Assembly: GCF_003583925.1 (NCBI RefSeq)
Contig: NZ_QYCN01000015.1
Coordinates: forward strand, 94,260-130,636
DNA: 36,377 bases
From: Hymenobacter rubripertinctus
GTDB taxonomy: Bacteria > Bacteroidota > Bacteroidia > Cytophagales > Hymenobacteraceae
Direction of reading: 5' to 3'
The position numbers were made by a program, and so were the translations under genes. Of this stretch, positions 8,355 to 15,235 are shown one piece after another (positions within the stretch are counted from its first letter, which is position 1; each line of letters begins with the position of its first letter). The notes under the pieces are model-generated. The model was not told the DNA's origin. It saw nothing but the letters and a program-made list of their open reading frames with translations, and ran no database searches.

Positions 8355-9569
8355 ATGAAAATCTCCTTCCTCTACCTCCCCGCCCTTGCCCTGCTGGCTG
8401 CCTGCAACTCGGGCGAGCAGGCCAAAACGCCCGCGCAGACGCTGGCCCAGACCTGGCCCCAGGTAGAAGCGGCCGGCAAGGGCCAGCCGGTGAGCATGCT
8501 GATGTGGATGGGTGACCCGCTCATCAACAAGTACATGAGCACCTACGTGAAGCCCGAGCTGCAACGCCGCTACGGCATCGATTTGCAGCTGGCCGCCAGC
8601 CAGGGTGCCCAGCTGGTGCAGACGCTGGCCGCCGAACAGCAGGCCAACCAGCCCAGCGAGGCCGACCTGGTCTGGATTAACGGCGAGACGTTTTACCAGC
8701 TCCGGCAGGTAAACGCGCTGCTGGGGCCTTTCGTGGACAAGCTGCCCAACGCCCGCCTGCTCGACCTCGAAAACCCGTTCATCAACACCGATTTCCAGCA
8801 GCCCATAGCCGGTATGGAGGCCCCCTGGGGCAACGTGCAGTTCAACTTCATCTACGATTCGGCCCGGGTAGCAGCCCCGCCGAAGTCGTTTGGCGAGCTG
8901 CCAGCTTTCGTGAAAGCCCACCCCGGCCAGTTCACCATTCCGAACGAGTTTACGGGCATGACCCTGCTCAAATCGTGGATGATAGCGTTGTCGGGCGACC
9001 CGAAGCTGTTCCAGGGCAAGTTCGACGAGGCCGTGTATAAGAAGTGGTCGGGCGAGCTGTGGAAGACCATCAACCAGAGCAAGCCCTACTTCTGGAAGCA
9101 GGGCAAAACTTTCCCCGAGCAGCTGGCCCCGTTGCACCAGCTGTTCGCCAACGGCGAGGTGGCCTTCACGTTCTCTAATAATGATGCGGAGGTAGACAAT
9201 AAGATCAACCAGAAGGTGTTTCCGGCCACGGCCCGCGCCTACGTGCCGCTGCCCGGTACCATCCAGAACTCGCACTACCTGGGCGTGGTGCGCGGGGCCC
9301 AACACCCCGAAGCGGCCCTGTTGGTTATCAACTTCCTGCTTTCGCCCGAAGCCCAGCTCAAAAAGATGGACCCCGACGTGTGGGGCGACCACACGGTGCT
9401 CAACCTGGCCGCCCTCACCCCGGCGCAGCGCCAGCAGTTTCAGCAGCTGCCCTCGCGCCGCTACGCCCCCAAGCGCGAGAACATCCAGGGCCTGGCCCTC
9501 ATGGAACCCGACCCCGAGTACATGACCCGGCTGTTCAAGGATTTCCGGACGCAGGTGCTGGAGAAGTAG
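8355..9569 (+). CDS. ABC transporter substrate-binding lipoprotein (YnjB-like)
   Basis: 404 aa. A lipoprotein signal ends at LLAAC (Cys17). The mature part has the look of a family 1 extracellular binding protein, especially the YnjB type (LMWMGDPLINKYM near the start, then EADLVWINGETFYQLRQ, GMEAPWGNVQFNFIYDS and PGTIQNSHYLGVV). YnjB belongs to the E. coli ynjBCD importer, whose substrate is not firmly known. This protein would bind the imported compound in the periplasm and deliver it to the permeases encoded next. The ATG at 8355 immediately precedes the signal peptide. YnjB-like assignment is from recognised sequence pattern and from the following permease and ATPase genes. Confidence 0.85.
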   Translation: MKISFLYLPALALLAACNSGEQAKTPAQTLAQTWPQVEAAGKGQPVSMLMWMGDPLINKYMSTYVKPELQRRYGIDLQLAASQGAQLVQTLAAEQQANQPSEADLVWINGETFYQLRQVNALLGPFVDKLPNARLLDLENPFINTDFQQPIAGMEAPWGNVQFNFIYDSARVAAPPKSFGELPAFVKAHPGQFTIPNEFTGMTLLKSWMIALSGDPKLFQGKFDEAVYKKWSGELWKTINQSKPYFWKQGKTFPEQLAPLHQLFANGEVAFTFSNNDAEVDNKINQKVFPATARAYVPLPGTIQNSHYLGVVRGAQHPEAALLVINFLLSPEAQLKKMDPDVWGDHTVLNLAALTPAQRQQFQQLPSRRYAPKRENIQGLALMEPDPEYMTRLFKDFRTQVLEK

Positions 9570-9603
9570 GTATTTGTGTGGATGGAGTGGAAATAGAGAA
9601 ACG

Positions 9604-9741
9604 AATGTGTCATGCTGAGCGAAGGCGGAGCCGTAGTCGAAGCATCTCTACTGCTTCGTTGTGATGCTAATCAAATTTCAGGATTACCATTACGGTAGAG
9701 ATACTTCGACTCCGCTGCGCTGCGCTCAGTATGACACATTC
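9604..9741. repeat. palindromic repeat, GTCATGCTGAGCG family
   Basis: GAATGTGTCATGCTGAGC on the left faces CTCAGTATGACACATTC on the right. The inner arms contain GTCGAAGCATCTCTAC and GTAGAGATACTTCGAC. It lies between the binding-protein stop (9569) and the first permease start (9774), and nothing else is visible in the gap. Confidence 0.85.
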
Positions 9742-9773
9742 TTTTGCTATTCTCAAACTAACCTGCTCCCCGA

Positions 9774-10625
9774 ATGAAGCCCCTCAAACCCCTTCTGCCG
9801 CTCTACGCCCTGCTCGTCATCGGTTTGCCGCTGGCGGGGCTGGGGTACGCGCTGCTGGGCAGCGTGGGGGTGGTGGGGCCGTTGGCCGAGGGCTTCACGG
9901 GGCGCTACTGGCAGGCGCTGGCCCACGATACGGGGCTACTCTACGCGGCGGCGTTCAGCTTGTGGATTGCGGTGGCTTCGGTGGGTATTTCGGTGGTGCT
10001 GGCGCTGGCCTTGGTGCTACGGGCGCAGCCCTCGTTGCGGCGGACACCGCTGCCGGGCTTGCTGTATGTGCCGCTCGTGATGCCCGCGCTGGTCATGGCC
10101 TTCTACCTTTTTCAGTTGCTGAGCCGGGCCGGGTGGTTGTCGCGCATCAGCTTCCAGCTGGGCCTTACGGGTAGCATTGAGGCCTTTCCGGAGTTGGTGC
10201 AGGATGCGGCGGGGGTGGGTATCATTCTGGCCCACGTGCTGCTCACGTTTCCGTTCCTGACGCTGCTGTTCCAGGCCATTTACCAGGAAAGCCGGTTGGC
10301 GGAACTAAGCCAGCTCACGAGCACGCTCGGGGCCAGCGCGGGGCAGTTTCGGCGGCGCATAGCCGCGCCGCTGCTGCTGCGCCGGGCCGCGCCCACGGTG
10401 CTGCTCAGTTTCATTGCCACCCTCGGGGCCTACGACATCCCGCTGCTGCTGGGCCGCCCATACCCCCAAATGCTGAGTGTGTTCATCGCCACCAAGCTCC
10501 AGCGCTTCGACCTGCGCGAGCTGCCCGCCGCCTACCTGGCCGGTTTCCTGGTCGCCGCGGGTTTGCTGGGGCTGATTTTGGTGCTGCTGCGGTTGGTGAA
10601 CAGGGGCAAAGTAGAGGCCGGATGA
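9774..10625 (+). CDS. ABC transporter permease 1
   Basis: 283 aa inner-membrane protein with about six hydrophobic segments. The binding-protein-dependent transport (EAA) loop reads LAELSQLTSTLGASAGQFRRRIAAPLL at about residues 178-204 and should dock on the ATPase. In E. coli YnjC the two permease halves are one fused protein; here they are two genes (this one and 10871-11632). The ATG at 9774 follows the repeat element by 33 bp. Family assignment is firm and the partner assignment comes from gene order. Confidence 0.87.
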   Translation: MKPLKPLLPLYALLVIGLPLAGLGYALLGSVGVVGPLAEGFTGRYWQALAHDTGLLYAAAFSLWIAVASVGISVVLALALVLRAQPSLRRTPLPGLLYVPLVMPALVMAFYLFQLLSRAGWLSRISFQLGLTGSIEAFPELVQDAAGVGIILAHVLLTFPFLTLLFQAIYQESRLAELSQLTSTLGASAGQFRRRIAAPLLLRRAAPTVLLSFIATLGAYDIPLLLGRPYPQMLSVFIATKLQRFDLRELPAAYLAGFLVAAGLLGLILVLLRLVNRGKVEAG

Positions 10626-10650
10626 AGTTGAAAAGCCCAACCAGAACAGT

Positions 10651-10838
10651 GTCATGCTGAGCGTAGCCGGAGGCGGAGTCGAAGCATCTCTCCCGCAGTG
10701 GTAAACCGGTCGGCTGGCACCCCCTCTCCTTTTTCATTCCGCGCATTGAGCGGCGTAGGGGGCCTGGGGGGGAGGCGCCACGTGTCAACGAAGCGGTAGA
10801 GATGCTTCGACTCCACCTCCGGCTGCGCTCAGCATGAC
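10651..10838. repeat. palindromic repeat with enlarged core, GTCATGCTGAGCG family
   Basis: The left arm is GTCATGCTGAGCGTAGCC with GTCGAAGCATCTCTC; the right arm is GGTAGAGATGCTTCGAC ending CTCAGCATGAC. The central part is longer than in sister copies (188 bp in all). It contains an unrelated GC-rich stretch of about 70 bp (around 10715-10785), as if one copy had taken an insertion. Confidence 0.8.
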
Positions 10839-10870
10839 GGCCTTTTTCTCTCACTTCTCACCGCTCACAA

Positions 10871-11632
10871 ATGCGCTCCAGACTCCTCATCTTCTTCCTG
10901 GTTATCCTCTTCGCTCTGCCGTTTGGGCTGCTGGGGTTGCTGGCGGTGGGGGAGGGGTGGCGGTTTCCGGACGCGCTGCCGCCCGCCTACTCGCTGGAGC
11001 CCTTGCGGGGGCTGATAGCGGCCGATAACGGCCTGCTAGCCGGGCTGGGCCAGAGTCTGCTGCTGGCCGGGGCGGTGGCGGTGCTGGCGACGGCCGGCGG
11101 TTTTGTGGTGGCGCGGGCCGTGGCCCGCAGCCGCCGGCCGGGGCGCTGGACGGCCCTGAGCTACCTGCCCTACGCGCTGCCGCCGGTGCTGCTGGCCGTA
11201 CTCATTCAACCCTTCATCATCCGGATGCACCTGTCGGGCTCGGTGGGCGGGGTGCTGCTGGGGCTGCTGCTGGTGGCGCTGCCCTTCGCCACGCTGCTGC
11301 TGAGCTCGTTCTGGACCCAGCGCGCCACCGAGTACGAGCAGCTGGCCAGCACCCTGGGCTGCACGCCCCGGCAGGCCCTGCGCTGGGTGTTGCTGCCGCT
11401 GGCCGCCCCACTGCTGCGCACTACGCTGGTCCAAACTTTCCTGCTGGGCTGGTTTGATTTCGGCCTGACCAACGTGCTGAGCGTGGGGAAAGTCCGCACC
11501 CTTACGGTGCAGGTGTTTACTTATGTGGGTGAGGCCAACGGGCCGCTGGCCGCTGTGGCCTCGTTGCTGCTGCTACTGCCGCCGGCGCTGCTGCTGCTGG
11601 CCAATAAATCTGCCCTGCTACGGAAGCCGTAG
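10871..11632 (+). CDS. ABC transporter permease 2
   Basis: 253 aa integral membrane protein with about six hydrophobic segments, starting with an uncleaved signal-like helix (LLIFFLVILFALPFGLLGLL). The EAA loop is EYEQLASTLGCTPRQALRW, followed by VLLPLAAPLL. It pairs with permease 1 to form the membrane channel, equivalent to the second half of YnjC (inference). The ATG at 10871 lies 32 bp after the repeat. The next gene starts 114 bp downstream on the same strand. Confidence 0.86.
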   Translation: MRSRLLIFFLVILFALPFGLLGLLAVGEGWRFPDALPPAYSLEPLRGLIAADNGLLAGLGQSLLLAGAVAVLATAGGFVVARAVARSRRPGRWTALSYLPYALPPVLLAVLIQPFIIRMHLSGSVGGVLLGLLLVALPFATLLLSSFWTQRATEYEQLASTLGCTPRQALRWVLLPLAAPLLRTTLVQTFLLGWFDFGLTNVLSVGKVRTLTVQVFTYVGEANGPLAAVASLLLLLPPALLLLANKSALLRKP

Positions 11633-11688
11633 TTTTAAGCACTTGCCGGGAGCTGGCTGTGGGTTGTTAGTTCGACCGCCTGTTTGTT

Positions 11689-11746
11689 CATCTGACATCT
11701 GACATCTGACAACCAACAACCAGCAACTGGACCACTGACAACTGAT
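11689..11746 (+). repeat. short tandem repeat CATCTGA x3 and CAACTGATA leader
   Basis: Three exact tandem copies of CATCTGA (11689-11709) are followed by CAAC-rich sequence and CTGACAACTGAT, which runs straight into the ATG at 11747. The same CTGACAACTGATA ends the divergent spacer ahead of the TSUP gene (around 30494-30506). No gene is visible here. Confidence 0.6.
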
Positions 11747-12367
11747 ATGCTGCAAGCCCTGCTGATTTCCAACGGCCTCCAGGGGCTGGAGAAGTACTAC
11801 GTTTCCAACGAGTTGGTGCACTACACCACCTGCTTTGTTACCGGCGACTTCAACCCCGACCTCACGCCCTACGACCTGCTGGTGGTGCCCAACGGCTCCG
11901 ACCACGTGGCCATGCTCAAAATAAAGGACCAGGTAAGCGCCTTCCTCGATGCGGGCAAAGCCCTGGTATGCTGCGACGGGTTTTTCACGGCCTGGGTGCC
12001 CGGCAACCAGTGGCTCATGGACAACTCCCGCCGCACCCTCGATGTGCGCTACACGCCCGGCCCCGACGCCCACGGCCTGCTCGAAAATCTGCCTCTCGAC
12101 GAGCTCAACTTCTCCCACGGCATGAGCGGCTGGTGGTCCTGCGGCTACATTCAGGCCGCACCCGGGGCCGAGGTGCTGCTGGCCGATACCTGGCAGCGGC
12201 CCATTGTGGTGCTCGATGAGGTGAGCACGCCCGGCCGGATGCTGCTCACGGCCAGCGGCCCGCTGGCCGACGTGACCTACGCGGGAAAGTCGGAAACCGC
12301 GTCGGTGACCTTGTACCGCAATTTTCTCCGTCTTCTTTCCTCCGAAACCGTTCCCGCTCATGGCTAA
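11747..12367 (+). CDS. class I glutamine amidotransferase-like (ThuA/BPL_N-like) protein A
   Basis: 206 aa, no signal peptide, so cytoplasmic. The pattern looks like a flavodoxin-like GATase1/ThuA fold: strand YDLLVVPNG (42-50), a helix, then strand GKALVCCDGFF (70-80), where Cys75-Cys76-Asp-Gly sits where the nucleophile elbow is expected. NFSHGMSGWW (121-130, His124) could supply a histidine. Its last 8 nt overlap the next gene, which is a paralog. This implies translational coupling and probably a heteromeric complex. I do not recognise a characterised family. The setting between permease and ATPase genes of an importer suggests it acts on, or regulates, the imported compound. Fold assignment is an inference from motif spacing. 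Confidence 0.7.
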   Translation: MLQALLISNGLQGLEKYYVSNELVHYTTCFVTGDFNPDLTPYDLLVVPNGSDHVAMLKIKDQVSAFLDAGKALVCCDGFFTAWVPGNQWLMDNSRRTLDVRYTPGPDAHGLLENLPLDELNFSHGMSGWWSCGYIQAAPGAEVLLADTWQRPIVVLDEVSTPGRMLLTASGPLADVTYAGKSETASVTLYRNFLRLLSSETVPAHG

Positions 12368-13013
12368 GATTGGCTTGATTTTCAACGGCGTGTGGTCGCA
12401 CTACGCCCTGGCTACGGCCCCTAAATACCGCGACCTGTACGAGCTGCTCTACGTGCACGAGCTCACGGCCGAAGCCGTGCAGCACCTCGATGCGCTGGCC
12501 ATCCCGTTCCAGTCGAACCAACTAGTGCTGACGGAAAAGCAGGCCATTATCTACGACTTCCTGAAGACCGGCAAAAAGGTGTTTCTGGAAGGTGATTCCT
12601 CCACGGCCTGGCTCGATGCCCAATGGGAAGACCGTCCCGTGAACAACTACTGGTGGGTAAATGACCCCACGAACCCGCCCGTGTCGGAAACCAACTACGA
12701 CCACCCCGTCTACCAGGGCCTCACGCCCCGCCAGGCCTGCTGGCACACCCACGGCGTGTACACCCGCGTGCCCGCGTCGGCCGAAATTATCCAGACCAAC
12801 GCCACCGGCGACGTTATCACTTGGCAGACCAACGAATATGGCGGCACCCTGCTGGCCACCACCCTCGACCCGCTGGTGGAGCACGGCGTCCAGCAAATCA
12901 CCCACCTCGATAACTACGTCGACCGCCTCACGTATTGGCTCAGCGGCGAGCAGCCCAGCGCCGCCCGCATGACGATTGACGCCGCTGCGTACGGCGCAGG
13001 GGCGCTGGTATGA
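12360..13013 (+). CDS. class I glutamine amidotransferase-like protein B (paralog)
   Basis: 217 aa, cytoplasmic. It aligns end to end with the preceding protein: GKKVFLEGDSSTAWLDAQW matches GKALVCCDGFFTAW, and WHTHGVYTRVPASAEII matches the SHGMSGWW region, followed by a shared GG(T/R)xLxT pattern before the C-terminus. The position matching the candidate nucleophile Cys76 of protein A is Glu77 here, so a cysteine mechanism is unlikely in this copy. It may be the non-catalytic or specificity partner. The ATG at 12360 lies inside the end of the previous gene. Function is unknown. Confidence 0.7.
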   Translation: MAKIGLIFNGVWSHYALATAPKYRDLYELLYVHELTAEAVQHLDALAIPFQSNQLVLTEKQAIIYDFLKTGKKVFLEGDSSTAWLDAQWEDRPVNNYWWVNDPTNPPVSETNYDHPVYQGLTPRQACWHTHGVYTRVPASAEIIQTNATGDVITWQTNEYGGTLLATTLDPLVEHGVQQITHLDNYVDRLTYWLSGEQPSAARMTIDAAAYGAGALV

Positions 13014-13058
13014 GGAAGATTGCTTGGGTAGGGAACTGAGCGACCAGGTTGCGGTTCT

Positions 13059-13143
13059 GTCATCCTGAGCGGAGCGAAGGACCATGCCACGTCATAATGA
13101 TTCGTCCAAACATGATAAGGTCCTTAGCAAGCTTAGGATGACA
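13059..13143. repeat. palindromic repeat, GTCATCCTGAGCG..AAGGACC family
   Basis: GTCATCCTGAGCGGAGCGAAG with GGACC on the left faces GGTCCTTAGCAAGC and TTAGGATGACA on the right. It is related in design to the terminator-like element at 20863-20967. The remaining 84 bp to the ATPase start (13144-13227) are C/A-rich with very few G, so this leader RNA would be nearly unstructured. Confidence 0.75.
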
Positions 13144-13227
13144 GGTCCCTAAACCTCTACCAACCTAATCCCTCAGCCTCCCAGTCCCCCATCAACCCTG
13201 TTCCCCTAAACCCACAAACCTACCCCC

Positions 13228-14019
13228 ATGCTCCTCGTTTCTCACCTCTCCAAACACTTCCACGACCAACCCGTGCTGCGCGACATTTCGCTCCGGCTGG
13301 CTGAGGGCGAAGTGCTGGCGGTGCTGGGGCGCTCGGGCTGCGGTAAAACCACCCTGCTCAAGATCCTGGCCGGCCTCGAAACGCCCGATACCGGCACGCT
13401 CACGCTCCACGGCCAGGATTTGCTGCCCGTGCCGCCCAACGAGCGGCAGATGGTGTACCTCTACCAGGAGCCGCTGCTGTTCCCGCACCTGTCGGTGTTT
13501 GAGAACGTGGCCTTCGGGCTACGAATTCGCAAGGTGAAAGAAGTGGAAATCAAGCGGCAGGTAACCGATTTGCTGGCTGAGCTGGAACTGAGCGAACACG
13601 CCCAGAAGGCCCCGCACCAGCTCTCGGGCGGGCAGCGGCAGCGGGTGTCGTTCGGACGGGCGCTCATCATCCGGCCCCGCCTGCTGCTGCTCGATGAGCC
13701 CTTCGGCAACCTCGATGCCCAGACGCGCACGGCCATGCAGGAACTGTTCGGCCGCGTCAGTCGCCAGCACGGCATCACCTCCATCTTCGTCACCCACGAC
13801 AGCCGCGAGGCCCTCACCGTGGGCTCGCGCCTCGGTTATCTGGAGCGGGGCGTGCTCACCAGCTTCGCCACGGTGGCCGAGTTTATCCAGGACCCGCGCA
13901 CCAATATTGCCGCCGAGCTGTCTTTCTGGGAGAATATCCAGCGCACGGCTAACCCCACCCCAACCCCTCCCCAAAAGGGAGGGGCTCTCGTTCTGGAATC
14001 TAAAAATCTAGAAAACTAA
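13228..14019 (+). CDS. ABC transporter ATP-binding protein (YnjD-like)
   Basis: 263 aa. All ABC motifs are intact: Walker A GRSGCGKTT (residues 34-42), Q-loop YQEPLLF (79-85), signature LSGGQRQR (132-139), Walker B LLLLDEP (152-158) and H-loop FVTHD (187-191). It lacks the C-terminal TOBE-type domain of sugar importers, so it is a minimal ATPase like YnjD. It should power the two permeases encoded upstream. Residues 242-263 (NPTPTPPQKGG and what follows) are encoded by a palindromic repeat, so the original stop codon was probably lost and the tail is acquired sequence. The radical SAM gene starts 65 bp downstream. Confidence 0.92.
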   Translation: MLLVSHLSKHFHDQPVLRDISLRLAEGEVLAVLGRSGCGKTTLLKILAGLETPDTGTLTLHGQDLLPVPPNERQMVYLYQEPLLFPHLSVFENVAFGLRIRKVKEVEIKRQVTDLLAELELSEHAQKAPHQLSGGQRQRVSFGRALIIRPRLLLLDEPFGNLDAQTRTAMQELFGRVSRQHGITSIFVTHDSREALTVGSRLGYLERGVLTSFATVAEFIQDPRTNIAAELSFWENIQRTANPTPTPPQKGGALVLESKNLEN

Positions 14020-14061
14020 GGTTAGAGCCCCTCCCTTTTGGGGAGGGGTTGGGGTGGGGTT
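13951..14061. repeat. 37-bp perfect inverted repeat overlapping the ATPase 3' end
   Basis: Arms 13951-13987 and 14025-14061 are perfect inverted copies (left AACCCCACCCCAACCCCTCC onward; right GAGCCCCTCCC onward) with a 37-nt spacer. The ATPase stop (14017-14019) lies in the spacer. It belongs to the CCCCTCC family, also seen at 4158-4310 and 16973-17105. The hairpin could reduce read-through into the radical SAM gene. Confidence 0.92.
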
Positions 14062-14084
14062 TCACGATTGAACAATCAAACTGA

Positions 14085-15032
14085 ATGAAAACCGATTTCA
14101 CGCACTGCGAATCCATTTACTGGGTTTTTACCCAGGTCTGCAACGATAAGTGCGACCATTGCTACAACAGCTCCGGGCCCCAGGGCACGCGCATCAGCGT
14201 TCAGGATTGCTTTCGCATTATTGATAACCTGCCCGAGAAGGTCGACCGCCTGATTTTGTCGGGGGGCGAGCCGCTGGCCGATAAGGTGAAGCTGTACTCG
14301 ATTCTGGAGGCCCTGCAGCGCAAGTACCAGGGCCGCACCCAGATCATGCTGCAAACCAACGGCGACCTGCTGACCGAGAAAATCCTCGATCTGCTCATCG
14401 AGAAGGGCGTGACCCGCTTCGATATTGCCAGCATCGACCGCTACCACAAGGCCGCCGGAGCCCGGCTGATGACGCTGGCCGATCTGTTCGAAAGCCGCGG
14501 CGTAAACGGCGACGACCACGACCCGCTCATCGACAAGGAGCACCTGACCACCATCGAGGAGCACCGCCTGAGCTGGGGCTACTGGGGCGCGAGCGAGGAT
14601 ATGTGGCTGGGCGGCAACTGGGCCCGCGGCCGGGCTCTGGAAAAGGATATCTGGCTCAAAGACCCCAGCCATAACTTCTGCGCCATTCTCTCGGGCGCCA
14701 AGGGTTTTCTGGGCGGCACCGAGCTGCCCCAGGAAATCAGCATCCAGCTCTGGAAAATCAACCCCTGCTGCCCTGGCACCAAGTTCCCGCTCGGCGACGC
14801 CCGCAAAGAGAAAGTGGCCGATGTACTGCTGCGCGCTTCCAAATCGGAAATCATGCAGCGCCTCAACGAAGGCGCACCCTGGAAGATGGGCGAGTCCATC
14901 GGTGTTTCGGAAACCCACGCCCTGGCCCGCACCGAGGACCTCCAGAACGTGTGCAAGTGGTGCGACGAGTTCTTCGAGCAGCACTTCGAAGGCCCGCTGG
15001 TAGCCTCGGAAGAGCCGAAAGTAGCGGTGTAG
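14085..15032 (+). CDS. radical SAM protein of unassigned subfamily
   Basis: 315 aa. The [4Fe-4S]/SAM motif is C19-x3-C23-x2-C26 (CNDKCDHC), and the SAM-binding GGEP is at residues 60-63, followed by a TIM-barrel-like region with LQTNGDLLTEKIL. The C-terminal third has five further cysteines (199, 228, 229, 290, 293; NPCCPGT and VCKWCDEF), which could bind an auxiliary iron-sulfur cluster, as in SPASM or twitch domains. It is not ArsS-like, in spite of the TIGR04282/04283 genes upstream. It ends the importer series on the same strand, so I infer that it modifies or degrades the imported compound. Radical SAM membership is certain; the reaction is unknown. Confidence 0.85.
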   Translation: MKTDFTHCESIYWVFTQVCNDKCDHCYNSSGPQGTRISVQDCFRIIDNLPEKVDRLILSGGEPLADKVKLYSILEALQRKYQGRTQIMLQTNGDLLTEKILDLLIEKGVTRFDIASIDRYHKAAGARLMTLADLFESRGVNGDDHDPLIDKEHLTTIEEHRLSWGYWGASEDMWLGGNWARGRALEKDIWLKDPSHNFCAILSGAKGFLGGTELPQEISIQLWKINPCCPGTKFPLGDARKEKVADVLLRASKSEIMQRLNEGAPWKMGESIGVSETHALARTEDLQNVCKWCDEFFEQHFEGPLVASEEPKVAV

Positions 15033-15065
15033 TTGGCCGCAGATAACAGAACAGCCCGGAAAAAA

Positions 15066-15217
15066 CAGAACGTCATTCTGAGCATGTGGCGCATCAAGCC
15101 AGAGTGCGCAGCCGCAGTCGAAGAATCTCTACCGCAATGGTGACCCTAGCATTAGGATTACTACTGCGGTAGAGATTCTTCGACTACGCCTCCGGCTGCG
15201 CTCAGAATGACGTTCTG
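15066..15217. repeat. palindromic repeat, GTCATTCTGAG/GAATCTC subfamily
   Basis: Outer arms 15066-15082 (CAGAACGTCATTCTGAG) and 15201-15217 are perfect inverses. Inner arms contain GTCGAAGAATCTCTACCGCA and TGCGGTAGAGATTCTTCGAC. It fills the gap between the convergent radical SAM (+) and SulP (-) genes and probably serves as a terminator for both. Bases 15069-15102 recur exactly, inverted, at 36022-36055. Confidence 0.85.
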
Positions 15218-15235
15218 TTATTCCTTAGTCCCTGA

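Noticed and set aside
10651..10838. Insertion sequence or MITE with its own transposase
   Set aside because: No transposase frame and no clear target duplication are visible; only the palindromic arms are supported.
13951..14061. CRISPR or prophage attachment site
   Set aside because: The repeats are single inverted pairs with no regular spacers and no cas, integrase or phage genes.
1239..15032. Reading the whole plus-strand series as an arsenosugar pathway
   Set aside because: The radical SAM protein lacks ArsS features, there is no ArsM-type methyltransferase, and the TIGR04282/04283 genes are separated from it by a transporter with its own logic.
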